Source of the DNA: Bacteroidaceae bacterium
Lineage (GTDB): Bacteria; Bacteroidota; Bacteroidia; Bacteroidales; Bacteroidaceae
Direction of reading: 5' to 3'
NCBI GenBank assembly: GCA_024398615.1
Contig: JAKSIU010000004.1
Location: 1 to 64,000, forward strand
DNA length: 64,000 bases
The notes beneath the pieces were generated by a model that did not search any database, was not told the DNA's origin, and saw only the letters and a list, made by a program, of their open reading frames with translations. The stretch's first letter is position 1. Every line of letters starts with the position of its first letter. Positions 26,640-35,512 of this stretch are shown in pieces. The translations under genes and the position numbers were made by a program.

Positions 26640-27362
26640 ATGAGTAAGGAACAATGTCCGTCCCCGCACAACGCTGCGGTATACGGTGATATAGCCAAAA
26701 CGGTTCTCATGTGCGGTGATCCGCTGCGTGCAAAGTTCATTGCCGACACTTATCTGTCAGATGTGAAACAGTATAACGTGATACGCGGCATGTATGGCTT
26801 TACTGGAAAATATAAGGGAAAAACCGTGTCTGTTCAGGGGCATGGCATGGGAATACCGTCAATCGGAATCTATTCATACGAGTTGTTCAACTTCTATGAT
26901 GTTGAAAGGATAATCAGAATAGGAACTGCCGGAGCATTGACAGAAGACCTGAATCTGGGTGATCTGCTGTTCGCTCAGGGGGCTTGTACTGATTCCAACT
27001 ACGGTCATCAGTTCAATTTCCCTGCCCAGTTCGCACCCATAGCCGATTTCGGCATGCTTGAAACCGCAGTCCGCATTGCGCGGGAGAAACAGTTCCCCTT
27101 CCAGGTGGGCAACATATATTCAGCCGATGTCTTTTATGACGAGTCAAACAGTCAGGAACGCTGGGGCAGATTCGGAGTGAAAGGTGTCGAGATGGAAGCG
27201 GCAGGTCTTTACATCAATGCAGCTGCTGCTGGAAAAAAGGCTCTGACCATCTGTACGATTTCAGACCAGTTGGTCAGAAAGGAGTATGCGACAGTGGAAC
27301 AGCGCCAGAAAAATTTCACCAATATGATGGAGGTCGCTCTTGAAACAGCTTTAACTTACTGA
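26640..27362 (+). CDS. deoD: Purine-nucleoside phosphorylase, DeoD type
   Basis: The 240-residue protein matches the hexameric DeoD family: VLMCGDPLRAKFIA phosphate-binding motif, GHGMGIPSIGIYSYEL, RIGTAGAL and VEMEAAGLY near the C-terminus, plus TICTISDQL. It splits purine nucleosides with phosphate. ATG 26640 was chosen since the preceding codons overlap the end of purN; the gap to purN is 4 bp. It supports purine salvage along with ade elsewhere in the window. Confidence 0.94.
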   Translation: MSKEQCPSPHNAAVYGDIAKTVLMCGDPLRAKFIADTYLSDVKQYNVIRGMYGFTGKYKGKTVSVQGHGMGIPSIGIYSYELFNFYDVERIIRIGTAGALTEDLNLGDLLFAQGACTDSNYGHQFNFPAQFAPIADFGMLETAVRIAREKQFPFQVGNIYSADVFYDESNSQERWGRFGVKGVEMEAAGLYINAAAAGKKALTICTISDQLVRKEYATVEQRQKNFTNMMEVALETALTY

Positions 27363-27363
27363 T

Positions 27364-27798
27364 ATGAAGAAATGTACATTTTTGCTGGCCGCACTTTTCA
27401 TGCTGGCATTTTCTGCCTGTGATAAAAAAGAAGAATATGCATATCCGGCACAATTTGGAAAGATATTTGCAACTCAGGATGTGATCTATCCCGGTGACAC
27501 GGTGATCCTTCAGGTTGAAGTCATTGATCCCGGCCATCGTATCTACAAGGGTGAATATACCTGGAAGAACGATGCAGGATTCAAGGAAACCGTCAAGACT
27601 CTTGCTGCTGGCAATGACAAGACCATATTGGCTCCTCCACAGGTGAAATGGGTACCGAAAAGATCCGGTAAATACAAATTCTCAATGGAGGCCCTGTTCC
27701 GTTATTCCATGCCGGATATCAACGGCCAGATGGTAAGTGGAGCAGCGGCAAAGCCGGCAACCTCAACCATAACCGTTATCCCCAGACCAAAGGAATAG
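27364..27798 (+). CDS. Small lipoprotein of unknown function
   Basis: The 144-residue protein has a lipoprotein signal (LLAALFMLAFSAC/DKKEE, Cys at 19). The mature part is beta-rich with YPGDTVILQVEVIDPGHRIYKGEYTWK, which looks like a single Ig-like or PKD-like sandwich. It follows deoD with 1 bp and precedes prmC by 13 bp. I did not recognise the family; a cell-surface or periplasmic role is all that can be said. Confidence 0.7.
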   Translation: MKKCTFLLAALFMLAFSACDKKEEYAYPAQFGKIFATQDVIYPGDTVILQVEVIDPGHRIYKGEYTWKNDAGFKETVKTLAAGNDKTILAPPQVKWVPKRSGKYKFSMEALFRYSMPDINGQMVSGAAAKPATSTITVIPRPKE

Positions 27799-27811
27799 AA
27801 TCCGGACGGAA

Positions 27812-28666
27812 ATGCGGAATGTTCTTGGACGTATCAGTCAGGCCTTGCAGAATCTGTATGACAGGTCTGAACTTGATGTCATATCCAAAGCCCTATGTAT
27901 GGAACTGCTTGGGGTAGGCGAATCGGACTACTGGCTTAAGAGTGAACTGCCTTCGGATAAGGCAAGAGACGAACTTCTTGACAGCGCTTTGGAACGTCTT
28001 GCAAAAGGTGAACCGCTTCAATACGTTTTGGGTACGGCTCCTTTTCTCGGTATGGATTTCAAGGTAGGACCTGGGGTGCTGATACCGCGGCCTGAGACTG
28101 CACAGCTGGTGGAGTGGGTCGAGAGTATCTGTACCGGAAGACGTGGCAGAATGCTGGACATCGGTACGGGAAGCGGCTGCATAGCCGTATCGCTGGCTGT
28201 CCGTCTGCGCAGCTGGGAGGTTGATGCCTGGGACATCAGTCCTGTTGCTCTGGAGACGGCATCGTACAATGCAAAGGCAAACGATGCAGATGTTTCGTTC
28301 TCATTGCATGATATTCTGAACGAGCAGGGTTCGGACTGTGAATATGACGTGATTGTGAGTAACCCGCCGTATGTCCTTGACAGGGAAAGACAGGAGATGC
28401 AGAAGACAGTTCTGGACTATGAACCTTCCCTTGCCCTGTTTGTTTCGGACAACGATCCGCTTGTGTTTTACCGCTCCATTGCACGTTTCGGACAGAACGC
28501 TCTTAAATGCGGTGGCCGTCTTTTCTTTGAGATCAATCCGATAACTGCTGATGCTCTCGCCGGATCTTTGGATGGTATGGGGTACGCTGACATTGAAATC
28601 AAAAATGATATTTTCGGCAAACGGCGCATGATGGGCGCTTGCTGGCCGGGCGAAAAACAGAGTTGA
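27812..28666 (+). CDS. prmC: Release factor glutamine methyltransferase PrmC
   Basis: The 284-residue protein is PrmC/HemK: an N-terminal helical domain, the VLIPRPETAQLVEW linker, SAM motif MLDIGTGSGCIAVSLA (about residues 110-125) and catalytic NPPYV. It methylates the GGQ glutamine of release factors RF1 and RF2. It is translationally close to recX (4 bp gap). Confidence 0.94.
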   Translation: MRNVLGRISQALQNLYDRSELDVISKALCMELLGVGESDYWLKSELPSDKARDELLDSALERLAKGEPLQYVLGTAPFLGMDFKVGPGVLIPRPETAQLVEWVESICTGRRGRMLDIGTGSGCIAVSLAVRLRSWEVDAWDISPVALETASYNAKANDADVSFSLHDILNEQGSDCEYDVIVSNPPYVLDRERQEMQKTVLDYEPSLALFVSDNDPLVFYRSIARFGQNALKCGGRLFFEINPITADALAGSLDGMGYADIEIKNDIFGKRRMMGACWPGEKQS

Positions 28667-28670
28667 AGTG

Positions 28671-29153
28671 ATGGGGATAAGTGAATGGGATTTCGAAACC
28701 GGGTTGGTCCGCTCGCAGGCCTATTGTGCCGGTGCCGAGCACTGTGAATGGGAGGTCCGCAATCTTCTGGAACGTCACGGATTGTCTGCTGATGACCGGG
28801 ACAGGATTCTGGAGCGCCTCAAGGCCCAGGCTTTCGTTGATGACAGCCGTTATGCCCGGTCGTTCGTCAGTGACAAGTTGAGATTTGACCACTGGGGCCG
28901 CAGAAAGATCATCATGGCATTGAAGCTCAAGCATGTTGAGTCCGATGTGATTGCTGCTGCGATAGAAGGCATCGACATGGAAGTTTACATGGAGGTCCTT
29001 GAAAAACTCACCCTTGACTGCTTCAGAAGGACAAAGGCGGCCGATGAACGCACACGCAACGTCAAAACCGTCCGGAGCATGGCGGCAAAAGGATTTGAGC
29101 CGTCCCTGGTAGCGCGTATACTGAATGACTGTGAGATTGTTGACAATGATTGA
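28671..29153 (+). CDS. recX: Regulatory protein RecX
   Basis: The 160-residue protein has the three-helix RecX repeats: EWEVRNLLERHGLSADDRDRILERLKAQAFVDDSRYARSF is the first pair, with the family's F-DD-RYA pattern, and FDHWGRRKIIMALKLKHV the second. RecX binds RecA filaments and limits their activity. GTG 28668 directly upstream is an alternative start. recA is not in the window. Confidence 0.9.
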   Translation: MGISEWDFETGLVRSQAYCAGAEHCEWEVRNLLERHGLSADDRDRILERLKAQAFVDDSRYARSFVSDKLRFDHWGRRKIIMALKLKHVESDVIAAAIEGIDMEVYMEVLEKLTLDCFRRTKAADERTRNVKTVRSMAAKGFEPSLVARILNDCEIVDND

Positions 29154-29163
29154 TAATTAGAAT

Positions 29164-29859
29164 ATGGGACTGTTCAGATCACTATATGATTTCTTCATGC
29201 CGCGTTACTGCAAGGTCTGTGGAGAAAGACTGACTGTCGGAGAGGAACATGTGTGTATGGGATGTTATGCCAGAATGCCGTTCATTGAATGGGACGGTCA
29301 GGGCGAACTGAGTCCGGCGGAACGGATTCTTGCGGCTGAACCCGGGTTCGTTCGTGCGGCATCGGTCATGCAGTATGAGAAGGAGAGCAATTACAGGAAG
29401 ATCATTTATCATCTCAAGTATCACGGACATCCGGATGTAGGTGTCTGGCTGTCGGAAATAGGCGCTCAGAGGTTGAATGACAAGGGATTCTTTGAAGGAA
29501 TAGATCTTATTGTTCCGGTACCGCTGTCCAAACGCAAACGTCGTCATCGTGGATATAACCAATGTTCATATGTAGCATTCGGCATAAGGAAGGTTACCGG
29601 ACTTCCTGTATTTGAGGATATTCTTACACGTGAACGCGGAAAATCCAGACAGGCCGGTCTGGGACGTTTCCAGCGCTGGAAAAATGCAAGCGGACTATAC
29701 AATGTGGCCCGTCCCGAATGTCTGAACGGCAAGCATCTGCTTCTGGTCGATGATGTCATGACAACGGGTGCGACCCTGTGTTCAGTAATGTCGGCCATTC
29801 ATGAGTCCGTTCCCGATGCCAAAGTGAGTGTCTTTACACTTGCTATTGCCGGACAATGA
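29164..29859 (+). CDS. comF: ComF family phosphoribosyltransferase-like protein
   Basis: The 231-residue protein begins with a zinc-ribbon (CKVCGERL and CMGCYARM, four Cys), followed by YHLKYHGHPDVGVWL and a PRTase domain with the PRPP loop LLLVDDVMTTGAT (about residues 194-206). ComF-type proteins take part in DNA uptake and in DNA transactions near PriA; the enzymatic substrate is not known. It lies 10 bp after recX, which fits a DNA-related function. Confidence 0.92.
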   Translation: MGLFRSLYDFFMPRYCKVCGERLTVGEEHVCMGCYARMPFIEWDGQGELSPAERILAAEPGFVRAASVMQYEKESNYRKIIYHLKYHGHPDVGVWLSEIGAQRLNDKGFFEGIDLIVPVPLSKRKRRHRGYNQCSYVAFGIRKVTGLPVFEDILTRERGKSRQAGLGRFQRWKNASGLYNVARPECLNGKHLLLVDDVMTTGATLCSVMSAIHESVPDAKVSVFTLAIAGQ

Positions 29860-29893
29860 TTCCAGGTATCGTATTATTGATTATCTTTACCCC

Positions 29894-31144
29894 ATGAATC
29901 TTCTGGAAAAGGTACAACATATCAGAATCGCCGATTTTGCATATGACCTGCCCGATGACAGGATCGCAAAATTCCCACTGCCGGAAAGGGACAGTTCCAA
30001 GCTTCTCATTTATCGGCATGGCGATATCTCTCAAGATACTTTCCGTTCGATTACCGGCTATTTGCCGGAAGGTGCGCTAATGGTGTTCAATAACACACGT
30101 GTCATTCAGGCACGTCTGCATTTCCGCAAACAGGCGACCGGAGGACCGAAATCACAGGGGGCACTTATAGAGGTTTTCCTTCTTGAACCTGCCATTCCAT
30201 CGGACTATCAGGTGAACTTTACCTGTTCGGACCATTGCAGTTGGTATTGTATGATCGGTAATCTGAAACGTTGGAAGGATGATACTCCTGTACTTTCGCA
30301 GACTATCCGGCATGAAGGAAACGAGTATGTGCTCACTGCCAGACGCGGGCCTCAACACGGTAGCGGATACCGTGTGGATTTCGAATGGACAGGCGGCATG
30401 AGTTTCGCACAGCTGTTGGAAAGCGTTGGCGAGATACCCATTCCTCCTTATCTGAACCGTGAATCTCAGGAAAGTGACCGTCAGACATATCAGACTGTCT
30501 ATTCCAAGATAAAAGGTAGTGTGGCTGCCCCGACAGCGGGACTTCATTTTACGGAAAGGGTACTTGCGGACATTGAAGCACACGGAATTGAACGTGAGGA
30601 GGTGACGCTCCACGTCGGTGCAGGAACGTTCCGCCCTGTCAAGACCAGCGAGATAAGCGGACACGAGATGCATACGGAATTCATTTCCGTCAGGCGCACC
30701 ACCATTGAACGTCTCATAGCACATGGGGGAAAGGCCATCGCTGTCGGAACAACATCGGTCCGTACACTTGAAAGCCTGTATTACATAGGCGTTTTTCTGA
30801 GCACCCATCCCGATGCGACACCCGAGGACATGCAGGTCGAGCAGTGGACTCCATACGAGACCAGTCCCTCAATGAGCAGTGTCGAGGCTCTTGAAAGCAT
30901 TGTCCGGTATCTGGACAATCATGGTTTGGATGCTTTGAAAACGAGCACACGTATTATTATAGCTCCAGGATATGAATACCATATTGTCAGTACTATGGTG
31001 ACGAATTTCCATCAGCCTCAGAGTACTCTCCTGCTGTTGGTGTCTGCATTCCTGAAGGGTGACTGGAAGCGTATTTACGATTATGCGCTGGCAAACGGAT
31101 TCCGTTTCCTGAGTTATGGTGATTCATCAATTCTTATTCCCTGA
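29894..31144 (+). CDS. queA: tRNA ribosyltransferase-isomerase QueA
   Basis: The 416-residue protein is QueA: DFAYDLPDDRIAKFPLPERDSSKLL start, VFNNTRVIQARL, VAAPTAGLHFTE and HVGAGTFRPV motifs. It transfers the ribosyl part of SAM to preQ1-tRNA in queuosine formation. ATG 29894 (MNLLEKVQH) was chosen; upstream codons overlap the end of comF. It is longer than the E. coli enzyme because of extra loops in the C-terminal half. No other queuosine gene is in the window. Confidence 0.95.
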   Translation: MNLLEKVQHIRIADFAYDLPDDRIAKFPLPERDSSKLLIYRHGDISQDTFRSITGYLPEGALMVFNNTRVIQARLHFRKQATGGPKSQGALIEVFLLEPAIPSDYQVNFTCSDHCSWYCMIGNLKRWKDDTPVLSQTIRHEGNEYVLTARRGPQHGSGYRVDFEWTGGMSFAQLLESVGEIPIPPYLNRESQESDRQTYQTVYSKIKGSVAAPTAGLHFTERVLADIEAHGIEREEVTLHVGAGTFRPVKTSEISGHEMHTEFISVRRTTIERLIAHGGKAIAVGTTSVRTLESLYYIGVFLSTHPDATPEDMQVEQWTPYETSPSMSSVEALESIVRYLDNHGLDALKTSTRIIIAPGYEYHIVSTMVTNFHQPQSTLLLLVSAFLKGDWKRIYDYALANGFRFLSYGDSSILIP

Positions 31145-31152
31145 TTCAGACC

Positions 31153-32223
31153 ATGGCAACATATAAGGAGCATTTTGAAGAGTCGCTGGATCTGCTGAAA
31201 AGACTTATTGCACAGCCGTCTCCCAGTCGCAGCGAACAGGCTGTTTCCGGACTTGTCCTGGCCGACCTGCGTGCACACGGATATGAGCCGACACAGATAG
31301 GACTGAACCTTATGGCTCGGGGGCATCATTACAATCCGTCAAAGCCCAATCTGCTGCTTAACAGTCACATGGATACCGTCAAGCCTGTTCAGGGATGGCA
31401 GACGGACCCTTTCACGCCTCTTGTTGAAGACGGTCGTCTGATAGGACTGGGCAGCAATGATGCCGGCGCAAGTCTTGTGTCACTCCTGCATACGTTTTAT
31501 CTTCTTGATTCATACAGTCAGAAATACAATCCGATATTTCTTGCGACAGCGCAGGAGGAAGTTAACGGCGACGGTGGCATGAAGATGGTACTCACCCATC
31601 TGCCCGAGATTGAGGTGGCTCTGATAGGTGAGCCTACCGGCATGCAACCGGCAATTGCTGAAAAGGGTCTTATGGTCCTTGACTTTACGGTAGAGGGCAA
31701 GGCCGGCCATGCTGCGCGTGCAGAAGGAATCAATGCACTTTATCGTGCCATGGATGTGATTTCAATGCTTCGTGATTTCAGATTCGAGCAGGATTCCCCG
31801 TTCCTTGGGCCGGTCAGGATGACAGTTACCATGGTACATGCCGGAACCCAGCATAATGTGATTCCCGATACCTGCACATTTACTGCCGATGTACGCAGCA
31901 ACGAGCTGTATTCCAACAGCCGCATTTTTGAAATGGTCGGAGCAAGTCTTCCGGAATGGTGTCATATGCGGGCCCGTTCCTTCAACCTGAATTCTTCCCG
32001 GCTGGATCCCGGGCATCCGATAGTCAGGAAGGCCGTGTCACTTGGACTTGAACCGTACGGATCACCAACATTGTCAGATCAGGCGGTGCTGTCATGCCCT
32101 TCATTCAAGATGGGCCCGGGAGATTCGGCGCGTTCACATACTGCAGGTGAATACATTCGTCTTGAAGAACTTGAAGCTGCCGTCCCCGCTTATATGGCTC
32201 TTCTTGACGGACTTGAAATATAA
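31153..32223 (+). CDS. argE: M20 family deacetylase (N-acetylornithine deacetylase-like)
   Basis: The 356-residue protein is an M20 deacetylase with LLLNSHMDTVKP (metal His and Asp), GLGSNDAGASL, TAQEEVNGDGG (catalytic and ligand Glu) and GPGDSARSHTA near the C-terminus. The PTLSDQAVLSCPSFKMGPG region is typical of the Bacteroidota ArgE-like group, which acts on N-acetyl- or N-succinylornithine. It follows queA by 8 bp. The gene symbol is given on family resemblance; no other arginine gene is near. Confidence 0.8.
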   Translation: MATYKEHFEESLDLLKRLIAQPSPSRSEQAVSGLVLADLRAHGYEPTQIGLNLMARGHHYNPSKPNLLLNSHMDTVKPVQGWQTDPFTPLVEDGRLIGLGSNDAGASLVSLLHTFYLLDSYSQKYNPIFLATAQEEVNGDGGMKMVLTHLPEIEVALIGEPTGMQPAIAEKGLMVLDFTVEGKAGHAARAEGINALYRAMDVISMLRDFRFEQDSPFLGPVRMTVTMVHAGTQHNVIPDTCTFTADVRSNELYSNSRIFEMVGASLPEWCHMRARSFNLNSSRLDPGHPIVRKAVSLGLEPYGSPTLSDQAVLSCPSFKMGPGDSARSHTAGEYIRLEELEAAVPAYMALLDGLEI

Positions 32224-32249
32224 TTGGACGTAAGCATCAGTTTCTCGAT

Positions 32250-33071
32250 ATGGACAACATTACAGCAACAGGAATCAAAAGCATTGAAATCAAATCGCTT
32301 TGGGGTCGCAAACACATTCTCTGGAATCTGCGTCCCGATGTCAATATTCTGAGCGGTGTGAACGGTACAGGCAAGAGTACTATTCTGAACAGGACCGTCG
32401 CTGCCTTGGACTTTATTTCTGGAGAGTCCGATGAACCGGTTCCCGAGGTCACGATCGAATTTGAACCGGCCGGGGCAAATGCATTCAGCTATGATGTGAT
32501 CCGCAGTATTGACCGTCCTATGATGCATTCCACATTGCTTGAGAAGATGTCTGACAGCAATGTCGTGTCGGAACTTGACTGGCAGCTGTACAAACTGCAG
32601 CGCCGTTACCTTGACTATCAGGTCAATATAGGAAACCGTACAATACAGCTGCTTACTCAGGGTACTCCCGAGAGCATGGCCGAGGCACAGCATGTTTCCA
32701 TGCCAAGGGTCCAGTTCATGGATTGTATGGACGAACTGTTCCAGGATACAGGCAAGAAGATTGTCCGTACAAGCAACGAGATATGTTTCGACCAGTTTGG
32801 AATGACTCTGCTTCCATACAGCCTGTCATCGGGCGAAAAGCAGTTGCTGGTCATTATGCTGACAATGCTTGTCCAGGATATGAAGCCGTGTATCCTGCTC
32901 ATGGATGAACCTGAGATATCGCTGCACATTGAGTGGCAGCAGCAGCTCCTGAACCGTGTACGTCAGCTGAATCCCAACGCTCAGATAATCATGACAACAC
33001 ATTCTCCGGCTCTCATCATGGACGGCTGGATGGATTGCGTATGTGATGTCGATGAAATAACAGTCCGATGA
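32250..33071 (+). CDS. ABC-type AAA ATPase (AriA/OLD-like), partner of DUF4435 protein
   Basis: The 273-residue protein is a soluble ABC/SMC-type ATPase: Walker A GVNGTGKST (about residues 36-44), signature LSSGEKQLLV, Walker B CILLMDEPEIS, and the H-loop MTTHSPALI. There is a helical insert between Walker A and the signature of about 150 residues and no membrane helices. Its stop codon overlaps the ATG of the DUF4435 gene (ATGA), so the two products are probably made in fixed ratio. ATPase plus DUF4435 is the layout of the PARIS defence system and of OLD-like nucleases; here the pair may be a resident relative of these. Confidence 0.88.
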   Translation: MDNITATGIKSIEIKSLWGRKHILWNLRPDVNILSGVNGTGKSTILNRTVAALDFISGESDEPVPEVTIEFEPAGANAFSYDVIRSIDRPMMHSTLLEKMSDSNVVSELDWQLYKLQRRYLDYQVNIGNRTIQLLTQGTPESMAEAQHVSMPRVQFMDCMDELFQDTGKKIVRTSNEICFDQFGMTLLPYSLSSGEKQLLVIMLTMLVQDMKPCILLMDEPEISLHIEWQQQLLNRVRQLNPNAQIIMTTHSPALIMDGWMDCVCDVDEITVR

Positions 33072-34132
33072 ACAAGCTGCTGGACAACGTCAATTCCAAG
33101 TATCTGGAGGCGGCTGACCGTCTGCTTCCGGGCAGTCGTCGCGGACGTATCATAGCTTACGTGGAGAGTTATGACGATGTGTCCTTCTGGCGTGTGCTGC
33201 TTGATGAGTTTGAGACTCCTGAACATTATTTCCAGATATTGCTGCCAACCAAGAGCGGACTGACTAAAGGCAAGAAACCTGCATTGAGTTCCTGTCTGGG
33301 GCAGAACAGTCTGGGAACTCACATGATTGCATGCGTGGACAGCGACTATGACTGGCTGCTGGATGACATAACCGAAACTTCACGGCAGATCAACAATAAT
33401 CCATACGTCATCCAGACCTATACTTATGCCATTGAAAATTATCAGTGTTGGGCCCGCAGCCTGCATCAGATTTGTGTGCAGTGTACGCTGAATGACCGTG
33501 AACCGCTTGACATGGAGGCGTTTATGGAGATGTATTCAAAGGCTGTTTGGCCGCTTTTTGTCTGGAACGTGTGGTTCTACCGCAGCCGTCGCCATTCGGA
33601 ATACAGCATGCAGGATCTGAATATGGACATCCGCCTTGGAAAGGTGGATATAAAGCATCCTGTCAAGATACTGCAGTCTCTTGCCGACCGTTGTGCACGC
33701 AAGGTGAGAAACTTTGAACAGGAAATGCCCGATGCCGCCGAAAAGGTGGAGGAACTTATGAAACAGCTTGTCTTCAAGGGAGTTACTCCGCAGAACTGCT
33801 ATCTGTTCATTCAGGGGCATCACCTGGTCGAGAATGTCATAATGAAAGTTCTTGATCCCATCTGTACCAGTCTTCGTCAGGAACGTGAGAATGACATACG
33901 TCACATGGCCCGCCATGAGCAGCAGTACCAGAACGAACTGAGTGCGTACCGTCACAGCCAGATGGATATTCAGGAGGCCTTGAGAAAGAATACACATTAC
34001 CGTGACTGCCCCATGTATGCCATGATGCAGAAGGATCTCAGAGACCTGTTAGTATCGTTTCCAGAACGAGGGGGAGAACAGAAGAAGAACGGCAAAGACC
34101 TCAAGTCGGCCGACCAGCATGAGCAGGGTTGA
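33068..34132 (+). CDS. DUF4435 (TOPRIM-like) protein, possible nuclease effector
   Basis: The 354-residue protein has a DUF4435 domain with RIIAYVESYDDVSFWRVLLDEF (residues about 27-48) and MIACVDSDYDWLLDD (about 84-98). The E of VES and the D-x-D of DSDYD correspond to the metal ligands of TOPRIM nucleases, as in AriB of PARIS and in OLD proteins. The C-terminal 150 residues are helical and rich in charged residues. It is coupled to the ATPase gene by a 4-bp overlap, and its last 84 bp overlap the 3' end of the convergent trkH. Nuclease activity is inferred, not shown. Confidence 0.8.
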   Translation: MNKLLDNVNSKYLEAADRLLPGSRRGRIIAYVESYDDVSFWRVLLDEFETPEHYFQILLPTKSGLTKGKKPALSSCLGQNSLGTHMIACVDSDYDWLLDDITETSRQINNNPYVIQTYTYAIENYQCWARSLHQICVQCTLNDREPLDMEAFMEMYSKAVWPLFVWNVWFYRSRRHSEYSMQDLNMDIRLGKVDIKHPVKILQSLADRCARKVRNFEQEMPDAAEKVEELMKQLVFKGVTPQNCYLFIQGHHLVENVIMKVLDPICTSLRQERENDIRHMARHEQQYQNELSAYRHSQMDIQEALRKNTHYRDCPMYAMMQKDLRDLLVSFPERGGEQKKNGKDLKSADQHEQG

Positions 34133-35512
34133 GAACCATTTTCCAATGGCCGGCATATTATCCCACGGAATGTTGCATCCGTGATATCCTATTGTCAGTC
34201 CTACGTTGCTCAGGCATGAGATGGATGTTCCGTAAGCATCGGTAATGTCAAGTCCGATGGCAATGTAGAAGAACCATCCGAAGAAAACCAAGGCCAGGAA
34301 GAAGATGAAGAACGTAAGTACGCTCTGACGTGCCTGCGGGGAAATGACTTTGCCGTTTACGCGGACAGGCAGTACGGCATTGGGATGCAGTATGCGGTTA
34401 ACTTCATTCCTCATTGATTTGGCCAGAATGGCAATTCTGATGGACTTGATACCTCCCGATGTCGATCCGCCGCAACCGCCTGCATACATGCACAGACCTA
34501 GAATCATCCAGATGAATGGAGGCCATGTGGTATAGTCCGTTATGGTGAATCCGGTCGTGGTGATGATTGAGACTACATGGAAAATCGCATTCCGTATGGA
34601 ATCACCGGCATTGTTCGGCGTTCCTAAAAACAGTCCTGTTCCGACAATCAGGGAAAAGACCAGGATTATTGACAGATACCATCGGAATTCAGTGTCTGTG
34701 AAGATTTTCGAAATCCGTCCCTTGAATGCCACGAAGAAAATGAGGCCGTAATTGATTCCAGACAGGAACATGAACAGCGTGATTACATATTCTATGGTGG
34801 GCGAAGCGTAATATGCAATGCTGGCGTTCCTGGTCGAGAATCCTCCTGTCGCTGCGGTACAGAGGGCATGGTTCACGCTGTCGAACAGCCCCATTCCACA
34901 TAGCTTCAGACAGGCAGCGCAGCTTGCGGTAATGAGCAGATAGACTGTGAGAATCCAGCGGCCGCTTACACTGATTCTGGGATGAAGCTTGTTTCTTGCC
35001 GGTCCGGTTGCTTCGGCGGCGAACAGCTGGACTTCGCCAACGCCGAAGATAGGTAGCACGGCTACTGTAAAGAACACGATACCCAGACCGCCTATCCATT
35101 GGGTCAGACTGCGCCAGAACAGAAGTCCGTGAGGAATGATTTCAACATCGGGTATTATGGTCGAACCCGTTGTGGAGAAGCCGGACATGGTCTCGAAATA
35201 GGCATCGGTAAAGGACGGAATGTATCTGGACAGGAAATACGGCATGCAGCCGAATACTGAGAAGACCACCCAGGTGATGGCAACGACAATGTAGCCGTCC
35301 CTTCGTGTCATGATGTTTTCCTCATGACGTGCCTTCTTTCCGAAAAGCAGCAGGCCCATGCCTGCCACACCGGCAATGAGGGCCGATGCCATGAACGCGA
35401 AAAGGTCGTCCTCGCGCATGAATAATGGCATAAGACCGCACAGGAGCATCAGCCCTGCTTCAATCAGAAGAAGGACTCCTATTATGCGGCTTATGATCTT
35501 GGGATGTATCAA
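34049..35512 (-). CDS. trkH: Trk potassium uptake membrane subunit TrkH
   Basis: The 487-residue protein has about ten membrane helices and the four selectivity-filter segments: FSTTGSTI, AATGGFST, ITTTGFT and LSNVGLT. It forms the K+ path of the Trk/Ktr system with TrkA as cytoplasmic gate. Its start overlaps the trkA stop (ATGA), and its 3' end overlaps the DUF4435 gene on the other strand by 84 bp. Confidence 0.96.
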   Translation of the reverse strand: MIHPKIISRIIGVLLLIEAGLMLLCGLMPLFMREDDLFAFMASALIAGVAGMGLLLFGKKARHEENIMTRRDGYIVVAITWVVFSVFGCMPYFLSRYIPSFTDAYFETMSGFSTTGSTIIPDVEIIPHGLLFWRSLTQWIGGLGIVFFTVAVLPIFGVGEVQLFAAEATGPARNKLHPRISVSGRWILTVYLLITASCAACLKLCGMGLFDSVNHALCTAATGGFSTRNASIAYYASPTIEYVITLFMFLSGINYGLIFFVAFKGRISKIFTDTEFRWYLSIILVFSLIVGTGLFLGTPNNAGDSIRNAIFHVVSIITTTGFTITDYTTWPPFIWMILGLCMYAGGCGGSTSGGIKSIRIAILAKSMRNEVNRILHPNAVLPVRVNGKVISPQARQSVLTFFIFFLALVFFGWFFYIAIGLDITDAYGTSISCLSNVGLTIGYHGCNIPWDNMPAIGKWFSTLLMLVGRLEVFAVLLLFSPSFWKRY

